Shown: in pieces, positions 1-8,435 of the stretch
Position numbering within the stretch: position 1 is the first letter of the stretch
Layout of the letters: each line of letters opens with the position of its first letter
Assembly (NCBI GenBank): GCA_964580815.1
Contig: CAZOLY010000041.1
Location: 1 to 20,431, forward strand
DNA from: G020354785 sp964580815
GTDB taxonomy: Bacteria > Bacteroidota > Bacteroidia > Bacteroidales > UBA10428
DNA: 20,431 nucleotides
Direction of reading: 5' to 3'
Notes under the pieces: model-generated
Databases searched by the model: none
What the model was told of the DNA's origin: nothing
What the model saw: the letters and a program-made list of their open reading frames with translations, nothing else
Program-made: the position numbers and the translations under genes

Positions 1-1083
1 GGTTTTGTCCTTGTTTACGATAGTATTTACCCGTTTCAGCTTAATGATGATGATAAGGACGGTAAGCCCGACAGGCTTTTGTTCGTTTGCAGCCTTGAGC
101 CCTCTGAAAAGAAGGTATTTACATTCAGAAAGGCCGGTGAATACGGGGAGTATAATTTTCAAAAAAGAACACAGGCTGAATTATCTGTAAAGACGGGCGG
201 TAAATGGCAGGATAAGAAGTATATAGGAGGCACATTTGAGAACATAGAATACCTGAGGGTTCCCCCGGAGCATACCGATCATTCATTTTACATAAGATAC
301 GAGGGTCCGGGATGGGAGTCAGATTTGGTCGGATACAGGTTTTATCTTGACTGGCGAAACGCCGTGGATATTTTCGGAAAGCTTGTTGACACCATGGTAC
401 TTCAGGATGTAGGCCAGGATGGATTCGAGTCCTACCATGAGCCGTCACCCTGGGGCATGGATATTCTGAAGGTTGGCAACTCGCTGGGTATAGGTTCCCT
501 GGGTATCTGGCATGATAATAAAGCCAACAGGGTGGCCGTAACCGATAGTATTACGTGCGGTATTATCCAAAACGGTCCGGTTCAATCGGAAATAAAGACA
601 ATATACTACGGATGGCAGGCAGGTAGTGTCAGGACAGACCTTACTTCTGTATTATCTATTCATGCAGGCAGCAGGATGACAGAGCAGAAGGTTTCCCTGA
701 CCCGGGAGGTTGACAATATTTGTACAGGTATTGTCAGGCATGAGCATGCAGAGAAAATTCAGTCCGGCAGCACGGGGGGAGGCTGGACATACATGGCTGC
801 ATGGGGCAAGCAGACCCTTTTTGATGATAACCTGGGAATGGCAATATTTTACAGGTCAGCAGACCTTATTAAATTAGCCGAAGATGAAGAAAGCTATGTC
901 ATCGTCCTCAAACCCCATAATAATGAACTGCAGTATTATTTTGCTGCTGCCTGGGAGAAAGAAAAAAAGGGGATAAAGAGTATCAGCGAATTCAAAGAAT
1001 ACCTGGAATCGGCCGTAAGGGAGCTTGATAATCCATTAGTGGTTGAATATTCCGGGGCCAGGGGTAAGGCAATTAAGAAATAA
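1..1083 (+). CDS. DUF4861 family protein, pectin-cluster associated (5' end outside window)
   Basis: The frame is open from base 1 to a TAA at 1081-1083, giving 360 visible residues, so the true start lies upstream of the window. The first in-frame start-like codon, a TTG at 79, would cut into homologous sequence: residues before it (YDSIYPFQLNDDDKDGKPD) read like real protein. The sequence resembles the DUF4861 family, with an aromatic, Gly-rich beta-type pattern such as YEGPGWESDLVGYRFYLDW near visible residues 100-118 and SYHEPSPWGMDILKVGNSLG near 144-163. Family members are usually secreted and occur in pectin utilisation loci; no reaction is established as far as I know. It is 45 bp upstream of a GH105 hydrolase on the same strand, which supports a role in pectin or rhamnogalacturonan breakdown. 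The family call is from memory of sequence pattern and context, not a search. Confidence 0.75.
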   Translation, partial: GFVLVYDSIYPFQLNDDDKDGKPDRLLFVCSLEPSEKKVFTFRKAGEYGEYNFQKRTQAELSVKTGGKWQDKKYIGGTFENIEYLRVPPEHTDHSFYIRYEGPGWESDLVGYRFYLDWRNAVDIFGKLVDTMVLQDVGQDGFESYHEPSPWGMDILKVGNSLGIGSLGIWHDNKANRVAVTDSITCGIIQNGPVQSEIKTIYYGWQAGSVRTDLTSVLSIHAGSRMTEQKVSLTREVDNICTGIVRHEHAEKIQSGSTGGGWTYMAAWGKQTLFDDNLGMAIFYRSADLIKLAEDEESYVIVLKPHNNELQYYFAAAWEKEKKGIKSISEFKEYLESAVRELDNPLVVEYSGARGKAIKK

Positions 1084-1128
1084 TAAATTAAACAGTAATA
1101 TAATAAATGATTATTTAGATAGTAATAT

Positions 1129-2367
1129 ATGAAATTCCTGAAAAAACATATCACTCATATATTAGTTCCGCTTTTTATAACTTCTCTCTCTTTTGGCAGA
1201 AGTCACAGGGAAACAACCCTGGCTGAAAGGAGCATGCAGGCAGTAACAGGTGATACACTGCCATGGCCGGTAAAAATGGCGGAAACCCTTATGAAAGAAT
1301 ATAGCAGGCTGTGGCAAATAGACGAGGGGAGTAAGCCTAAATGGACATATACAAGCGGACTTGTGTCCCTGGCTTTTCTGAGACTCTGGGAACGTACGGG
1401 TGATGACAGGTACTTTGAGTATGCAAAAGGATATGCCGATGACCTTATAGATGCCAATGGTATTATTAAGGGGTATAAGATGGAAGATTATAATATTGAT
1501 AAAATAAATCCGGGCAAGATACTTTTTATTCTGTACAGGGAGAGCGGGGATATGCGTTACAAAACTGCCATGGATACATTAAGGGCGCAATTAAGGAAGC
1601 AGCCACGTACTGAAGCTGGGGGATTCTGGCATAAGAAACGCTACCCCTGGCAGATGTGGCTTGACGGTATTTATATGGGGACTCCCTTTTATGCACAATA
1701 CGGACTGCAGTATAATGAGAAGGAAGATTTTGATGATGTTGTTCACCAGGTGCTCTTAATTGAGGAGAAAACAAGAGATGAAAAAACAGGCTTGCTCTTT
1801 CACGGTTGGGACGAGAGCAGGCAGCAGAAGTGGGCCGACAGCGTAACGGGCTGCTCTCCCAGTTTCTGGGGGCGTGCTATGGGATGGTATTCAATGGCCC
1901 TTGTGGATGTTCTTGACTTTCTGCCTGCGGAGAATCAGGGGAGGAATGAAGTTATTGCTGTCCTGCAAAGGCTGGCCGAGGCTATAGTAAAAGTTCAGGA
2001 CAGTGAAACAGGATTATGGTACCAGGTACTCGATCAGGGTGGAAGGGAAGGTAATTACCTTGAAGGTTCGGTTTCCTCCATGTTCTCATATACATTGCTA
2101 AAAGCTGTTAAGAAGGGATATATTGATGAATCATACCGGGCAAATGCAATGAGGGCTTATAAAGGAATTATCAGCCATCTTATGGAGACTGATAATGAAG
2201 GCAATGTCACTATTAGTCCGGTTTGCGCGGTAGCCGGACTGGGGGGTGATCCATACAGGGACGGCAGCTATGAATATTATATAAACGAGAGAAAAAGAGA
2301 TAATGATCCCAAAGCTGCAGGTCCATTTATTATGGCGGGAATTCTATACGAAGAGATGAAAAAATAA
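1129..2367 (+). CDS. GH105 unsaturated rhamnogalacturonyl/galacturonyl hydrolase (YteR/YesR-like)
   Basis: This 412-residue protein should remove the 4,5-unsaturated uronic acid from the non-reducing end of oligosaccharides made by pectate or rhamnogalacturonan lyases, through hydration of the double bond. It has a hydrophobic N-terminus (about residues 1-23) consistent with export to the periplasm. The rest is an (alpha/alpha)6-barrel-like pattern: YTSGLVSLAFLRLWERTGD at about 74-92, then RYPWQMWLDGIYMGTPFYAQ at 171-190, where Asp179 aligns with the general acid Asp of Bacillus YteR. CSPSFWGRAMGWYSMALVDV further on is also typical. Length is normal for the family with an added signal peptide. 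The ATG at 1129 directly precedes the signal-like sequence; no strong Shine-Dalgarno is seen, which is usual in Bacteroidota. It lies between DUF4861 and the CE8 esterase with gaps of 45 and 41 bp, so co-transcription is likely. Exact substrate (rhamnogalacturonan versus homogalacturonan) cannot be told. Confidence 0.9.
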   Translation: MKFLKKHITHILVPLFITSLSFGRSHRETTLAERSMQAVTGDTLPWPVKMAETLMKEYSRLWQIDEGSKPKWTYTSGLVSLAFLRLWERTGDDRYFEYAKGYADDLIDANGIIKGYKMEDYNIDKINPGKILFILYRESGDMRYKTAMDTLRAQLRKQPRTEAGGFWHKKRYPWQMWLDGIYMGTPFYAQYGLQYNEKEDFDDVVHQVLLIEEKTRDEKTGLLFHGWDESRQQKWADSVTGCSPSFWGRAMGWYSMALVDVLDFLPAENQGRNEVIAVLQRLAEAIVKVQDSETGLWYQVLDQGGREGNYLEGSVSSMFSYTLLKAVKKGYIDESYRANAMRAYKGIISHLMETDNEGNVTISPVCAVAGLGGDPYRDGSYEYYINERKRDNDPKAAGPFIMAGILYEEMKK

Positions 2368-2408
2368 TTTATCACAGGTTCATTGGAAGACCTATTACTG
2401 CAAATGGC

Positions 2409-3671
2409 GTGTTTAGATTTCTCAGCATATTATTTTTAGCAATTTACACATCGGGATTGCTGTCCTCACAGCCTCATTATGATATTGTTGTGGCCGGGGA
2501 TGGAACAGGCGATTATGTTACTATCACTGAGGCTATAAATGCCTTGCCCATGTTTAATTATGAAAGGAAAATCATTTTTATAAAGAACGGGGTATATAAT
2601 GAGAAAATAAGGATAGAGCAGGATAATGTGACCCTTCTGGGTGAAAGCCGCGACAGCACAATTATACGTTACAGCCAGCTGCGCACTGACTGGGAGAACA
2701 ATAAAGATTATATCGGACCCGCAGTTATTAATATTCATGCCGATGATATTGTACTTAAGAACCTGACAATTGAAAATACGCAATCCGCAGTTGGCCCCCA
2801 TGCTTTTACGGTCTATGGTACAGGTACGCGCACCATATTGCTCAACTGTAATATCATAAGCAAGGGTGCCGACACAGTTTCACTGTGGAACTACAAAACA
2901 GGCATGTACTACCATTCTAACTGTAAATTCCAGGGGAGCGTCGATTTTGTTTGTCCGCGTGGCTGGTGCTTTATACGGGACTGCAGCTTTTACGAGCTGA
3001 AAGAAACAGCTGCCATATGGCATGCCGGTGCGGCTGACAAGACACAGAAACTTGTCATATGTAACTCTCACTTTGACGGTACCCGTGGTTTTGTCCTTGG
3101 GCGCCACCATTATGATGCCCGGTTTTTTCTTGTGAATTGCAGCTTTTCATCCAATATGGCCGATAAGCCTATATCAAGGTACACATATGAGAAAGAGCCT
3201 GAAAGGAACAGGCCGGATATATTTGGAGGGCGCTATTATTTTTACAATTGCCGGCGGGAGGGCGGCAACTTCGACTGGTTTGCCGATAACCTGCAGGATG
3301 CAGGGAATGCATTGGGTCCCGAAGATATTACGCCTGCATGGACATTTAACGGACAGTGGGACCCCGAGTCGGCAGAGGAGCCTTATGTTAAGTCCTTCAT
3401 AATTGAAGATACATTGTTAGTCCTGTATTTTAACGAGCTTCTTACAATAAGAGGCGACCTCACCTTAAAAACCCATACGGGGAAGGTTCTTAAATATGAG
3501 TCCGGCAGCGGAAGAGATGCAGTTAAATTTACTTCTGAAGATACCCTTGCCGAGTATGATTTTGATGAACCCTTAATGATTGTCAAAGGATTCATAATAC
3601 CCGTAAAAGACGGTGTGTATGAACGCGGTCTAAAAGGTGAAATAATCCTTAAGCCTGACCCCGGACTATAA
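2409..3671 (+). CDS. CE8 family pectinesterase (pectin methylesterase)
   Basis: This 420-residue secreted protein should hydrolyse methyl esters of homogalacturonan. The start is GTG at 2409; the nearby ATG at 2404 is in another frame and soon stops. Residues 1-20 form a signal peptide. The right-handed beta-helix esterase domain starts at GDGTGDYVTITEAINALP (31-48). The catalytic set is visible: Asp155 in GADTVSLW, Asp179 in QGSVDFVCPRGWCF, and Arg232 in FVLGRHH. The segment after the second Asp reads VCPRGW instead of the plant/Erwinia IFG-type motif, so it belongs to a divergent subfamily that I recall from Bacteroidota. The last ~110 residues (about 310-420) extend past the core helix and are beta-rich; I do not recognise them as a named domain. 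It follows GH105 by 41 bp. Family assignment is strong; substrate is inferred from family and neighbours. Confidence 0.88.
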   Translation: MFRFLSILFLAIYTSGLLSSQPHYDIVVAGDGTGDYVTITEAINALPMFNYERKIIFIKNGVYNEKIRIEQDNVTLLGESRDSTIIRYSQLRTDWENNKDYIGPAVINIHADDIVLKNLTIENTQSAVGPHAFTVYGTGTRTILLNCNIISKGADTVSLWNYKTGMYYHSNCKFQGSVDFVCPRGWCFIRDCSFYELKETAAIWHAGAADKTQKLVICNSHFDGTRGFVLGRHHYDARFFLVNCSFSSNMADKPISRYTYEKEPERNRPDIFGGRYYFYNCRREGGNFDWFADNLQDAGNALGPEDITPAWTFNGQWDPESAEEPYVKSFIIEDTLLVLYFNELLTIRGDLTLKTHTGKVLKYESGSGRDAVKFTSEDTLAEYDFDEPLMIVKGFIIPVKDGVYERGLKGEIILKPDPGL

Positions 3672-3774
3672 ATTATATCCTAAAGCATATACGAGTTTAT
3701 TACATATTTCTTAAATTGATATGTTTTAAACGACGTGATAATTAAAAGTATTTAGTTATCAGTTACAATATTTA

Positions 3775-6075
3775 ATGCTGATGAGCAATTACCTGGTGAA
3801 AACAAAGTTCTGTACAATCAGTCTTTTGCTTCATATCCTTGTATTTTATTGTGTCGCCCAGGATAATTCAGTTGTTAGGGGTAAAATTATTGATGCCGGC
3901 ACCGGACTGCCGTTGGCAGGCGCTAATATTGTAGCTGACACCTCTCATGGAACAATATCGGATCCGGACGGTAATTATGTATTATTATTAAAGCCAGGGA
4001 GAACGTATATCAGGTACCTGTTCATCGGATATAAAGCGGTCAGTAAAACAGCAGATTTGGCCCCGGATGATACCCTTATTATAGATATAAGCATGGTTGC
4101 TGACATTACAATGCTGGATGAGATTGTCGTAACGGCCGGTAAATATGAACAGAAGCTTTCTGATGTTACTGTGTCGCTTGATATCCTTAAGCCGAGGATG
4201 ATTGCTGTCACAAATGCAACCTCAATGGAGATGATTATTAACCAGATGCCCGGTATTGATGTGCTGGACGGACAGGCAAGCATAAGAGGGGGAAGTGGCT
4301 ACAGCTTCGGGGCAGGAAGCAGGGTGCTTGTGCTGGTTGACGATTTATCAATACTCTCTGCTGATGTGAGTGACGTAAAATGGGAATATTTGCCCGTGGA
4401 AAACATCTCCCAGGTGGAAATAATAAAAGGGGCTTCTTCTGTTTTATATGGATCCTCCGCCTTAAACGGAGTTATAAACATAAGGACAGCATACCCTAAA
4501 AGTGAACCGCAGACAAATATAAATATGTTCAGCGGCATGTACCTTAATCCCGCAAGGAAGGAACTTATATGGTGGAAGAGGCAGCCTTTGTTTGCGGGAG
4601 GCAGCTTCTTTCATTCGGCCCGGAAAGGTAACCTGGGCATTGTCATAGGAAGCTATATATATGGGGACGAGGGATACAGGGAGAACGAAACAGACAGGAG
4701 GGCGAGATTTAACATAAACCTTGCATACAGGGATAAGAAAATAAGGGGATTATCCTATGGAGTAAATATGAATACCATGTACCAGAACAAAATTGATTTT
4801 CTCTTATGGCAGGATGCCGATTCGGGAGCCTACAGGCAGAATCCGGATGCAACCCCGCGAGTACACGGATTTCGTATAAATATTGATCCTTATGTTGAAT
4901 ATTCCGGCGGAAGAGGCAATAAGCACAGCATAAAAACAAGGTTTTTTAAAATAAGCAATGTTTTTAAAGATGAGCCTGATAAGGATAACGAATCCGGACA
5001 ATACTTCGGGGAGTATAAATTTCATAAGACCTTCAGGGACAATATCATACTTAATACAGGTCTAAGCATGACATATTCAAATATACTGGCGAATTTGTAC
5101 GGTAACCATAATAGCCTGAACACCGCAATATTTTCACAGGTCGATCTCAAAGCTTCGGGGAATCTTAAATTATCAGCCGGGTTGAGGTGGGAGACATACA
5201 AACTTGATTCAATATTTGAAAAATCCACGCCCCTGTTCAGAACGGGATTAAACTATCAGCCGGCCAGGCATACTTTTCTCAGGGCTTCATACGGACAGGG
5301 ATACAGGTTCCCGTCCGTTGCAGAAAAATATACGGCAACAAGCATCAGTTCACTTAATATATTTCCCAACCCCGACCTTAAAACTGAAAAGGGATGGAGT
5401 GCCGAGGCGGGTATTAAGCAAAGCCTCAAAATAAAAAGCTGGAAAGGATACATAGATATTGCGGCATTCATAACCCGGTATAAGAATATGATTGAATACA
5501 CATTCGGTGTTTATAAGCCCGACTCGATAGAATATGCAACGTTCGAACATATTGGCTTTAAATCTTTAAATATTGGTAACGCCCGCATAACCGGAATAGA
5601 AGTAATATTTGCAGGAAACGGAAAGCTATTAGGTATGCCGGCAGTTTTTCATGCAGGATATAATTATTGTTATCCGCTTGATTTAAATTACAGCGATAAT
5701 GATACTACACATGCATCGGCCGGTAATATTCTGAAATACAGATTTCATCATTCGGCAAAGGCAGATATCGAATTCAGTTATAAAAGTTTTTCAGCAGGAT
5801 TCAATATCATTTACAGGAGTTTTATGATTAATGTTGATCCCATTTTTATCGATCCTCTTGTCGGCAATATGATTTTGCCCGGTTATCCTGACTACCGTGA
5901 AGCACATGACAAAGGTTATATATTATGCGACGGGAGAATATCCTTTCGGCTGGCCGATAAATTTACAATGGCCCTTATCATGAAAAATATTTTTAATAAA
6001 GAATATATTGGAAGGCCCGGGGATATAGGCCCTCCAAGAAATATAACGCTTAAATTATCGATAAACTTACCTTGA
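3775..6075 (+). CDS. TonB-dependent receptor with carboxypeptidase-regulatory-like N-domain
   Basis: This 766-residue outer-membrane protein should import a substrate using energy passed from TonB-ExbBD. After a signal peptide (about residues 1-29) there is a carboxypeptidase-regulatory-like domain (about 33-110, with AGTGLPLAGANIV and DPDGNYVL), a TonB-box-like stretch DEIVVTAG near 115-122, and a plug domain (about 123-240) with SIRGGSGYSFGAGSRVLVL and IIKGASSVLYGSSALNGVI. The rest is beta-barrel ending in an aromatic-rich LFNKEYIG-like segment. It is shorter than typical SusC (about 1000 residues) and there is no SusD gene beside it, so it is not a classic glycan SusCD pair. It follows CE8 by 103 bp on the same strand, so it might serve pectin uptake, but receptors of this size also take metals, siderophores or cobalamin. 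ATG codons at 3775 and 3781 are both possible starts. Its stop overlaps the convergent T9SS gene by 9 bp. Confidence 0.88.
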   Translation: MLMSNYLVKTKFCTISLLLHILVFYCVAQDNSVVRGKIIDAGTGLPLAGANIVADTSHGTISDPDGNYVLLLKPGRTYIRYLFIGYKAVSKTADLAPDDTLIIDISMVADITMLDEIVVTAGKYEQKLSDVTVSLDILKPRMIAVTNATSMEMIINQMPGIDVLDGQASIRGGSGYSFGAGSRVLVLVDDLSILSADVSDVKWEYLPVENISQVEIIKGASSVLYGSSALNGVINIRTAYPKSEPQTNINMFSGMYLNPARKELIWWKRQPLFAGGSFFHSARKGNLGIVIGSYIYGDEGYRENETDRRARFNINLAYRDKKIRGLSYGVNMNTMYQNKIDFLLWQDADSGAYRQNPDATPRVHGFRINIDPYVEYSGGRGNKHSIKTRFFKISNVFKDEPDKDNESGQYFGEYKFHKTFRDNIILNTGLSMTYSNILANLYGNHNSLNTAIFSQVDLKASGNLKLSAGLRWETYKLDSIFEKSTPLFRTGLNYQPARHTFLRASYGQGYRFPSVAEKYTATSISSLNIFPNPDLKTEKGWSAEAGIKQSLKIKSWKGYIDIAAFITRYKNMIEYTFGVYKPDSIEYATFEHIGFKSLNIGNARITGIEVIFAGNGKLLGMPAVFHAGYNYCYPLDLNYSDNDTTHASAGNILKYRFHHSAKADIEFSYKSFSAGFNIIYRSFMINVDPIFIDPLVGNMILPGYPDYREAHDKGYILCDGRISFRLADKFTMALIMKNIFNKEYIGRPGDIGPPRNITLKLSINLP

Positions 6076-6813
6076 CTTAACCAGGCGGCCGCTGTAAGCT
6101 GTCCCGTTATTTATTACCGAGTAAATATAGATGCCGGTTGCCAGGGTTTCACCTGTGAAATCAAAGTAGTTTTCTCCTCTTTTAGCGGTCATTTTCTCAT
6201 TATAAATTAATTTTCCAAGTATATCAAAAATATAAACTTCAACTTCTCCGGGCTTACCCGCAAAACATCCGATTCTGGTTTTGCTCTTAAACGGATTTGT
6301 TTCATTAATGATATAGAACTCTTCGTCATATATATTCCCGATATTACTTGCGGAGAATATTCTTATAGACACTGATGTATCGTCGACCTGGACAGGGGCC
6401 ATAACTGTATTACCCATAAAGTCGATATATGGCTGCACTTTTACAACCAGAGTAAACAGTCCGGTATCAGTTGGTGTCCCGCTGATCAAAGCACAATATG
6501 CAGTATCGGGGTAAAGATCTTCGGCATTTACCGCATATTCCAAACCTGCCGGTAAACTGTCAATGCTGACAATGTGTATTTTGACTATAGTAATAATACC
6601 TTCCCCGAAACTAAAAAACGACGGCGGCCATATTGTAACCGTCTGGTTATATTCAACACCTACCTCTCCGTCCGGTAAGGCAACCGGACAAATCTCTCCG
6701 GGCAATAATGTATCAACACAGCCAATAGTATCAGGAGTACATTGCCCGTATATTTTAAAGGTATAAATTACGGGCAAAAAAAATACCAGGCTTAATAGTA
6801 CTAGTTTTTTCAT
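6067..6813 (-). CDS. Secreted protein with Ig-like (He_PIG-type) region and T9SS type A sorting domain
   Basis: This is a 248-residue exported protein of unknown function. Residues 1-23 are a signal peptide ending near YGQ|C. The middle (about 40-127) contains SLPAGLEYAV and ALISGTPTDTGLFTLVVKV, the pattern of putative Ig (He_PIG) adhesion-type domains. The C-terminal ~80 residues (about 170-248) form a T9SS type A sorting domain: NETNPFKSKT, EVEVYIFDILGKLIY, then GETLATGIYIYSVINNG and a basic end RLVKSR. In this family the C-terminal domain directs passage through the type IX secretion system and is usually cleaved or anchored at the cell surface. With a single short Ig-like region it could be a small surface or adhesion protein; no catalytic motif is visible. 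It is convergent with the upstream receptor (stops overlap over 6067-6075) and lies 42 bp downstream of the DUF4301 gene on the same strand. Confidence 0.8.
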   Translation of the reverse strand: MKKLVLLSLVFFLPVIYTFKIYGQCTPDTIGCVDTLLPGEICPVALPDGEVGVEYNQTVTIWPPSFFSFGEGIITIVKIHIVSIDSLPAGLEYAVNAEDLYPDTAYCALISGTPTDTGLFTLVVKVQPYIDFMGNTVMAPVQVDDTSVSIRIFSASNIGNIYDEEFYIINETNPFKSKTRIGCFAGKPGEVEVYIFDILGKLIYNEKMTAKRGENYFDFTGETLATGIYIYSVINNGTAYSGRLVKSR

Positions 6814-6855
6814 TTTGCAGATGTTTATTTAGAATAACCTTAATTAACTTTTCAA

Positions 6856-8400
6856 CTATTGATGCATAGGCCTCAGCAGGTCATTGACTGTTTTAACCGG
6901 ATTAAATGTCGATACAGGAACTTCAACAAAAATTGTATTCCAGTCAGACATGGCGCCGTTCCATAAACCCGGGAGTTCCATGGCTTTTAAAGGTATTCCT
7001 TCTTTTGTCTTTTTTGAAATAAATCCCGTTTTATGATCAATGAATTGGTGCAGTTCGAATTTCTTTCCTTTATAATCCCTGGTGCCGCATACAATATCTA
7101 CAGGATTAAAATGTGTCGAACTGTTTAATATGACATTCTGTTCATACTTATGGCTGTCTATTTGCGATTTTTCAACGATCTGAAGAGATATGTTACCATC
7201 ACGATTTTTTATCCAGAAAGGGCCTCCTCCCGGTTCACCTTCATTTCTTACCATGCCGCACACCCTTACAGGCCTGTTTAATATCTTCAAAAGAAACTTT
7301 GCAGTTCCGTTCAGGTCCGGTTTTATATTTTCCCTGGCAGGCAGTATGCCCAGTTCATTTCTTATAAAGCCTGCTATTTCATCCAGCACAGGCCTTTGCA
7401 GATCTGCAGATGAATCAAGCAACCTCAGGTAATTAAACATTTTTCCCTGGTACTCGAGTAAGATCCCGGCCAGCACTTTTTTGTATTTTATAGTGTCATT
7501 TTTCTTACTGTCAGGCACGACATTATCAATATTTTTAATAAAAATAATGTCTGCTTCAGTATCATTGAGGTTTTCAATAAGGGCCCCGTGGCCTCCCGGC
7601 CTGAACAGTACAGTGCCATCATCATCTCTGAACGGTTCATTATTGGTTTTTACAGCTATTGTGTCTGTTGAAGGTTTCTGTATCGAAAAGGAAATATCAA
7701 ACTTAATATTATGTTCCTTTTCATATTTATCTTTTACCCTGTCTGCTTCATTCTTAAAAAGATCCTTATGTTCAGGTGAAACCGTAAAATGTATTTTAAC
7801 GGTATTATCATCATTCTTTGCATATAGTGTTCCTTCAACAAGGTGTTCTTCAATGGCGGTACGGCTATAATTATCATATTTATGAAATTTCAGGAGTCCC
7901 TTTGGCAGGCCCGCATAATTCAGCCTTTCAGAATTAAACAATGCGTCAAGTATTACGCAAAATTTATTCTGCCGTACAAGCTCTTCTATATTATTCTCCT
8001 CTTTGGCGAGAGTATTTTTAAGGTCACTATAAAAAGCGAACTTTTTAATATTTTTAAAGAATATGCTTACCTGCTTATAAGCATCATTTTTTAATATGTT
8101 CGGATCATAACCGCTGTTTATATAAGCAGCTCTGAATTCAAACAGCGCTTTGAACATCCTGGATGCGGCTCCCGAGGCAGGGATAAATTTTATTTTATCA
8201 AGGTTACGTGCAGATTCATATTTATTAATGTATTGCTTGATCAATTCCGGATTTAAAGGCTTAATACCGTCTTTTAGCCTGGCAGCCCTAACCAGCCTTA
8301 CATAAGGGAAGCCTTTTTTAAATGAGTTGATCTGCTCAGTCACTTTTTCCGGGCTAATTCCCTTTTCCTGGAATTGTATTAAATCTGTTTTATTAAACAT
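6856..8400 (-). CDS. DUF4301 family protein, nucleotidyltransferase-like motifs
   Basis: This 514-residue protein without a signal peptide or membrane segment matches the DUF4301 family of Bacteroidota, whose function I do not know to be established. Two stretches recall sugar-nucleotide pyrophosphorylases: KFIPASGAASRMFKAL at about 71-86, similar to the Gly-rich NTP-binding loop (LAGGxGTRL type), and FRPGGHGALIENLND (266-280) followed by IIFIKNIDNVV (285-295), similar to the uridylyltransferase NIDN region. A cytoplasmic nucleotidyltransferase-like role is therefore an inference, not a demonstrated activity. The ATG at 8398-8400 fits the start of the conserved region. It is 35 bp downstream of the YjbQ gene and 42 bp upstream of the T9SS cargo gene on the same strand, so the three may share a transcript, although their functions have no evident link. 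Confidence 0.75.
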   Translation of the reverse strand: MFNKTDLIQFQEKGISPEKVTEQINSFKKGFPYVRLVRAARLKDGIKPLNPELIKQYINKYESARNLDKIKFIPASGAASRMFKALFEFRAAYINSGYDPNILKNDAYKQVSIFFKNIKKFAFYSDLKNTLAKEENNIEELVRQNKFCVILDALFNSERLNYAGLPKGLLKFHKYDNYSRTAIEEHLVEGTLYAKNDDNTVKIHFTVSPEHKDLFKNEADRVKDKYEKEHNIKFDISFSIQKPSTDTIAVKTNNEPFRDDDGTVLFRPGGHGALIENLNDTEADIIFIKNIDNVVPDSKKNDTIKYKKVLAGILLEYQGKMFNYLRLLDSSADLQRPVLDEIAGFIRNELGILPARENIKPDLNGTAKFLLKILNRPVRVCGMVRNEGEPGGGPFWIKNRDGNISLQIVEKSQIDSHKYEQNVILNSSTHFNPVDIVCGTRDYKGKKFELHQFIDHKTGFISKKTKEGIPLKAMELPGLWNGAMSDWNTIFVEVPVSTFNPVKTVNDLLRPMHQ

Positions 8401-8435
8401 AACGTGACATTTTTTACCTGATAATTATGTTGTCA

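Noticed and set aside
3672..3774. Gap between CE8 and the TonB receptor searched for a terminator or promoter
   Set aside because: No GC-rich stem with a T run and no full TAnnTTTG match was found, so I report neither.
7481..7870. 129-residue plus-strand frame rich in Ser, Leu and Phe, resembling a membrane protein
   Set aside because: It is antisense to the DUF4301 gene, which has better motifs and operon context; the hydrophobic look comes from the complement of Lys/Glu/Asp codons.
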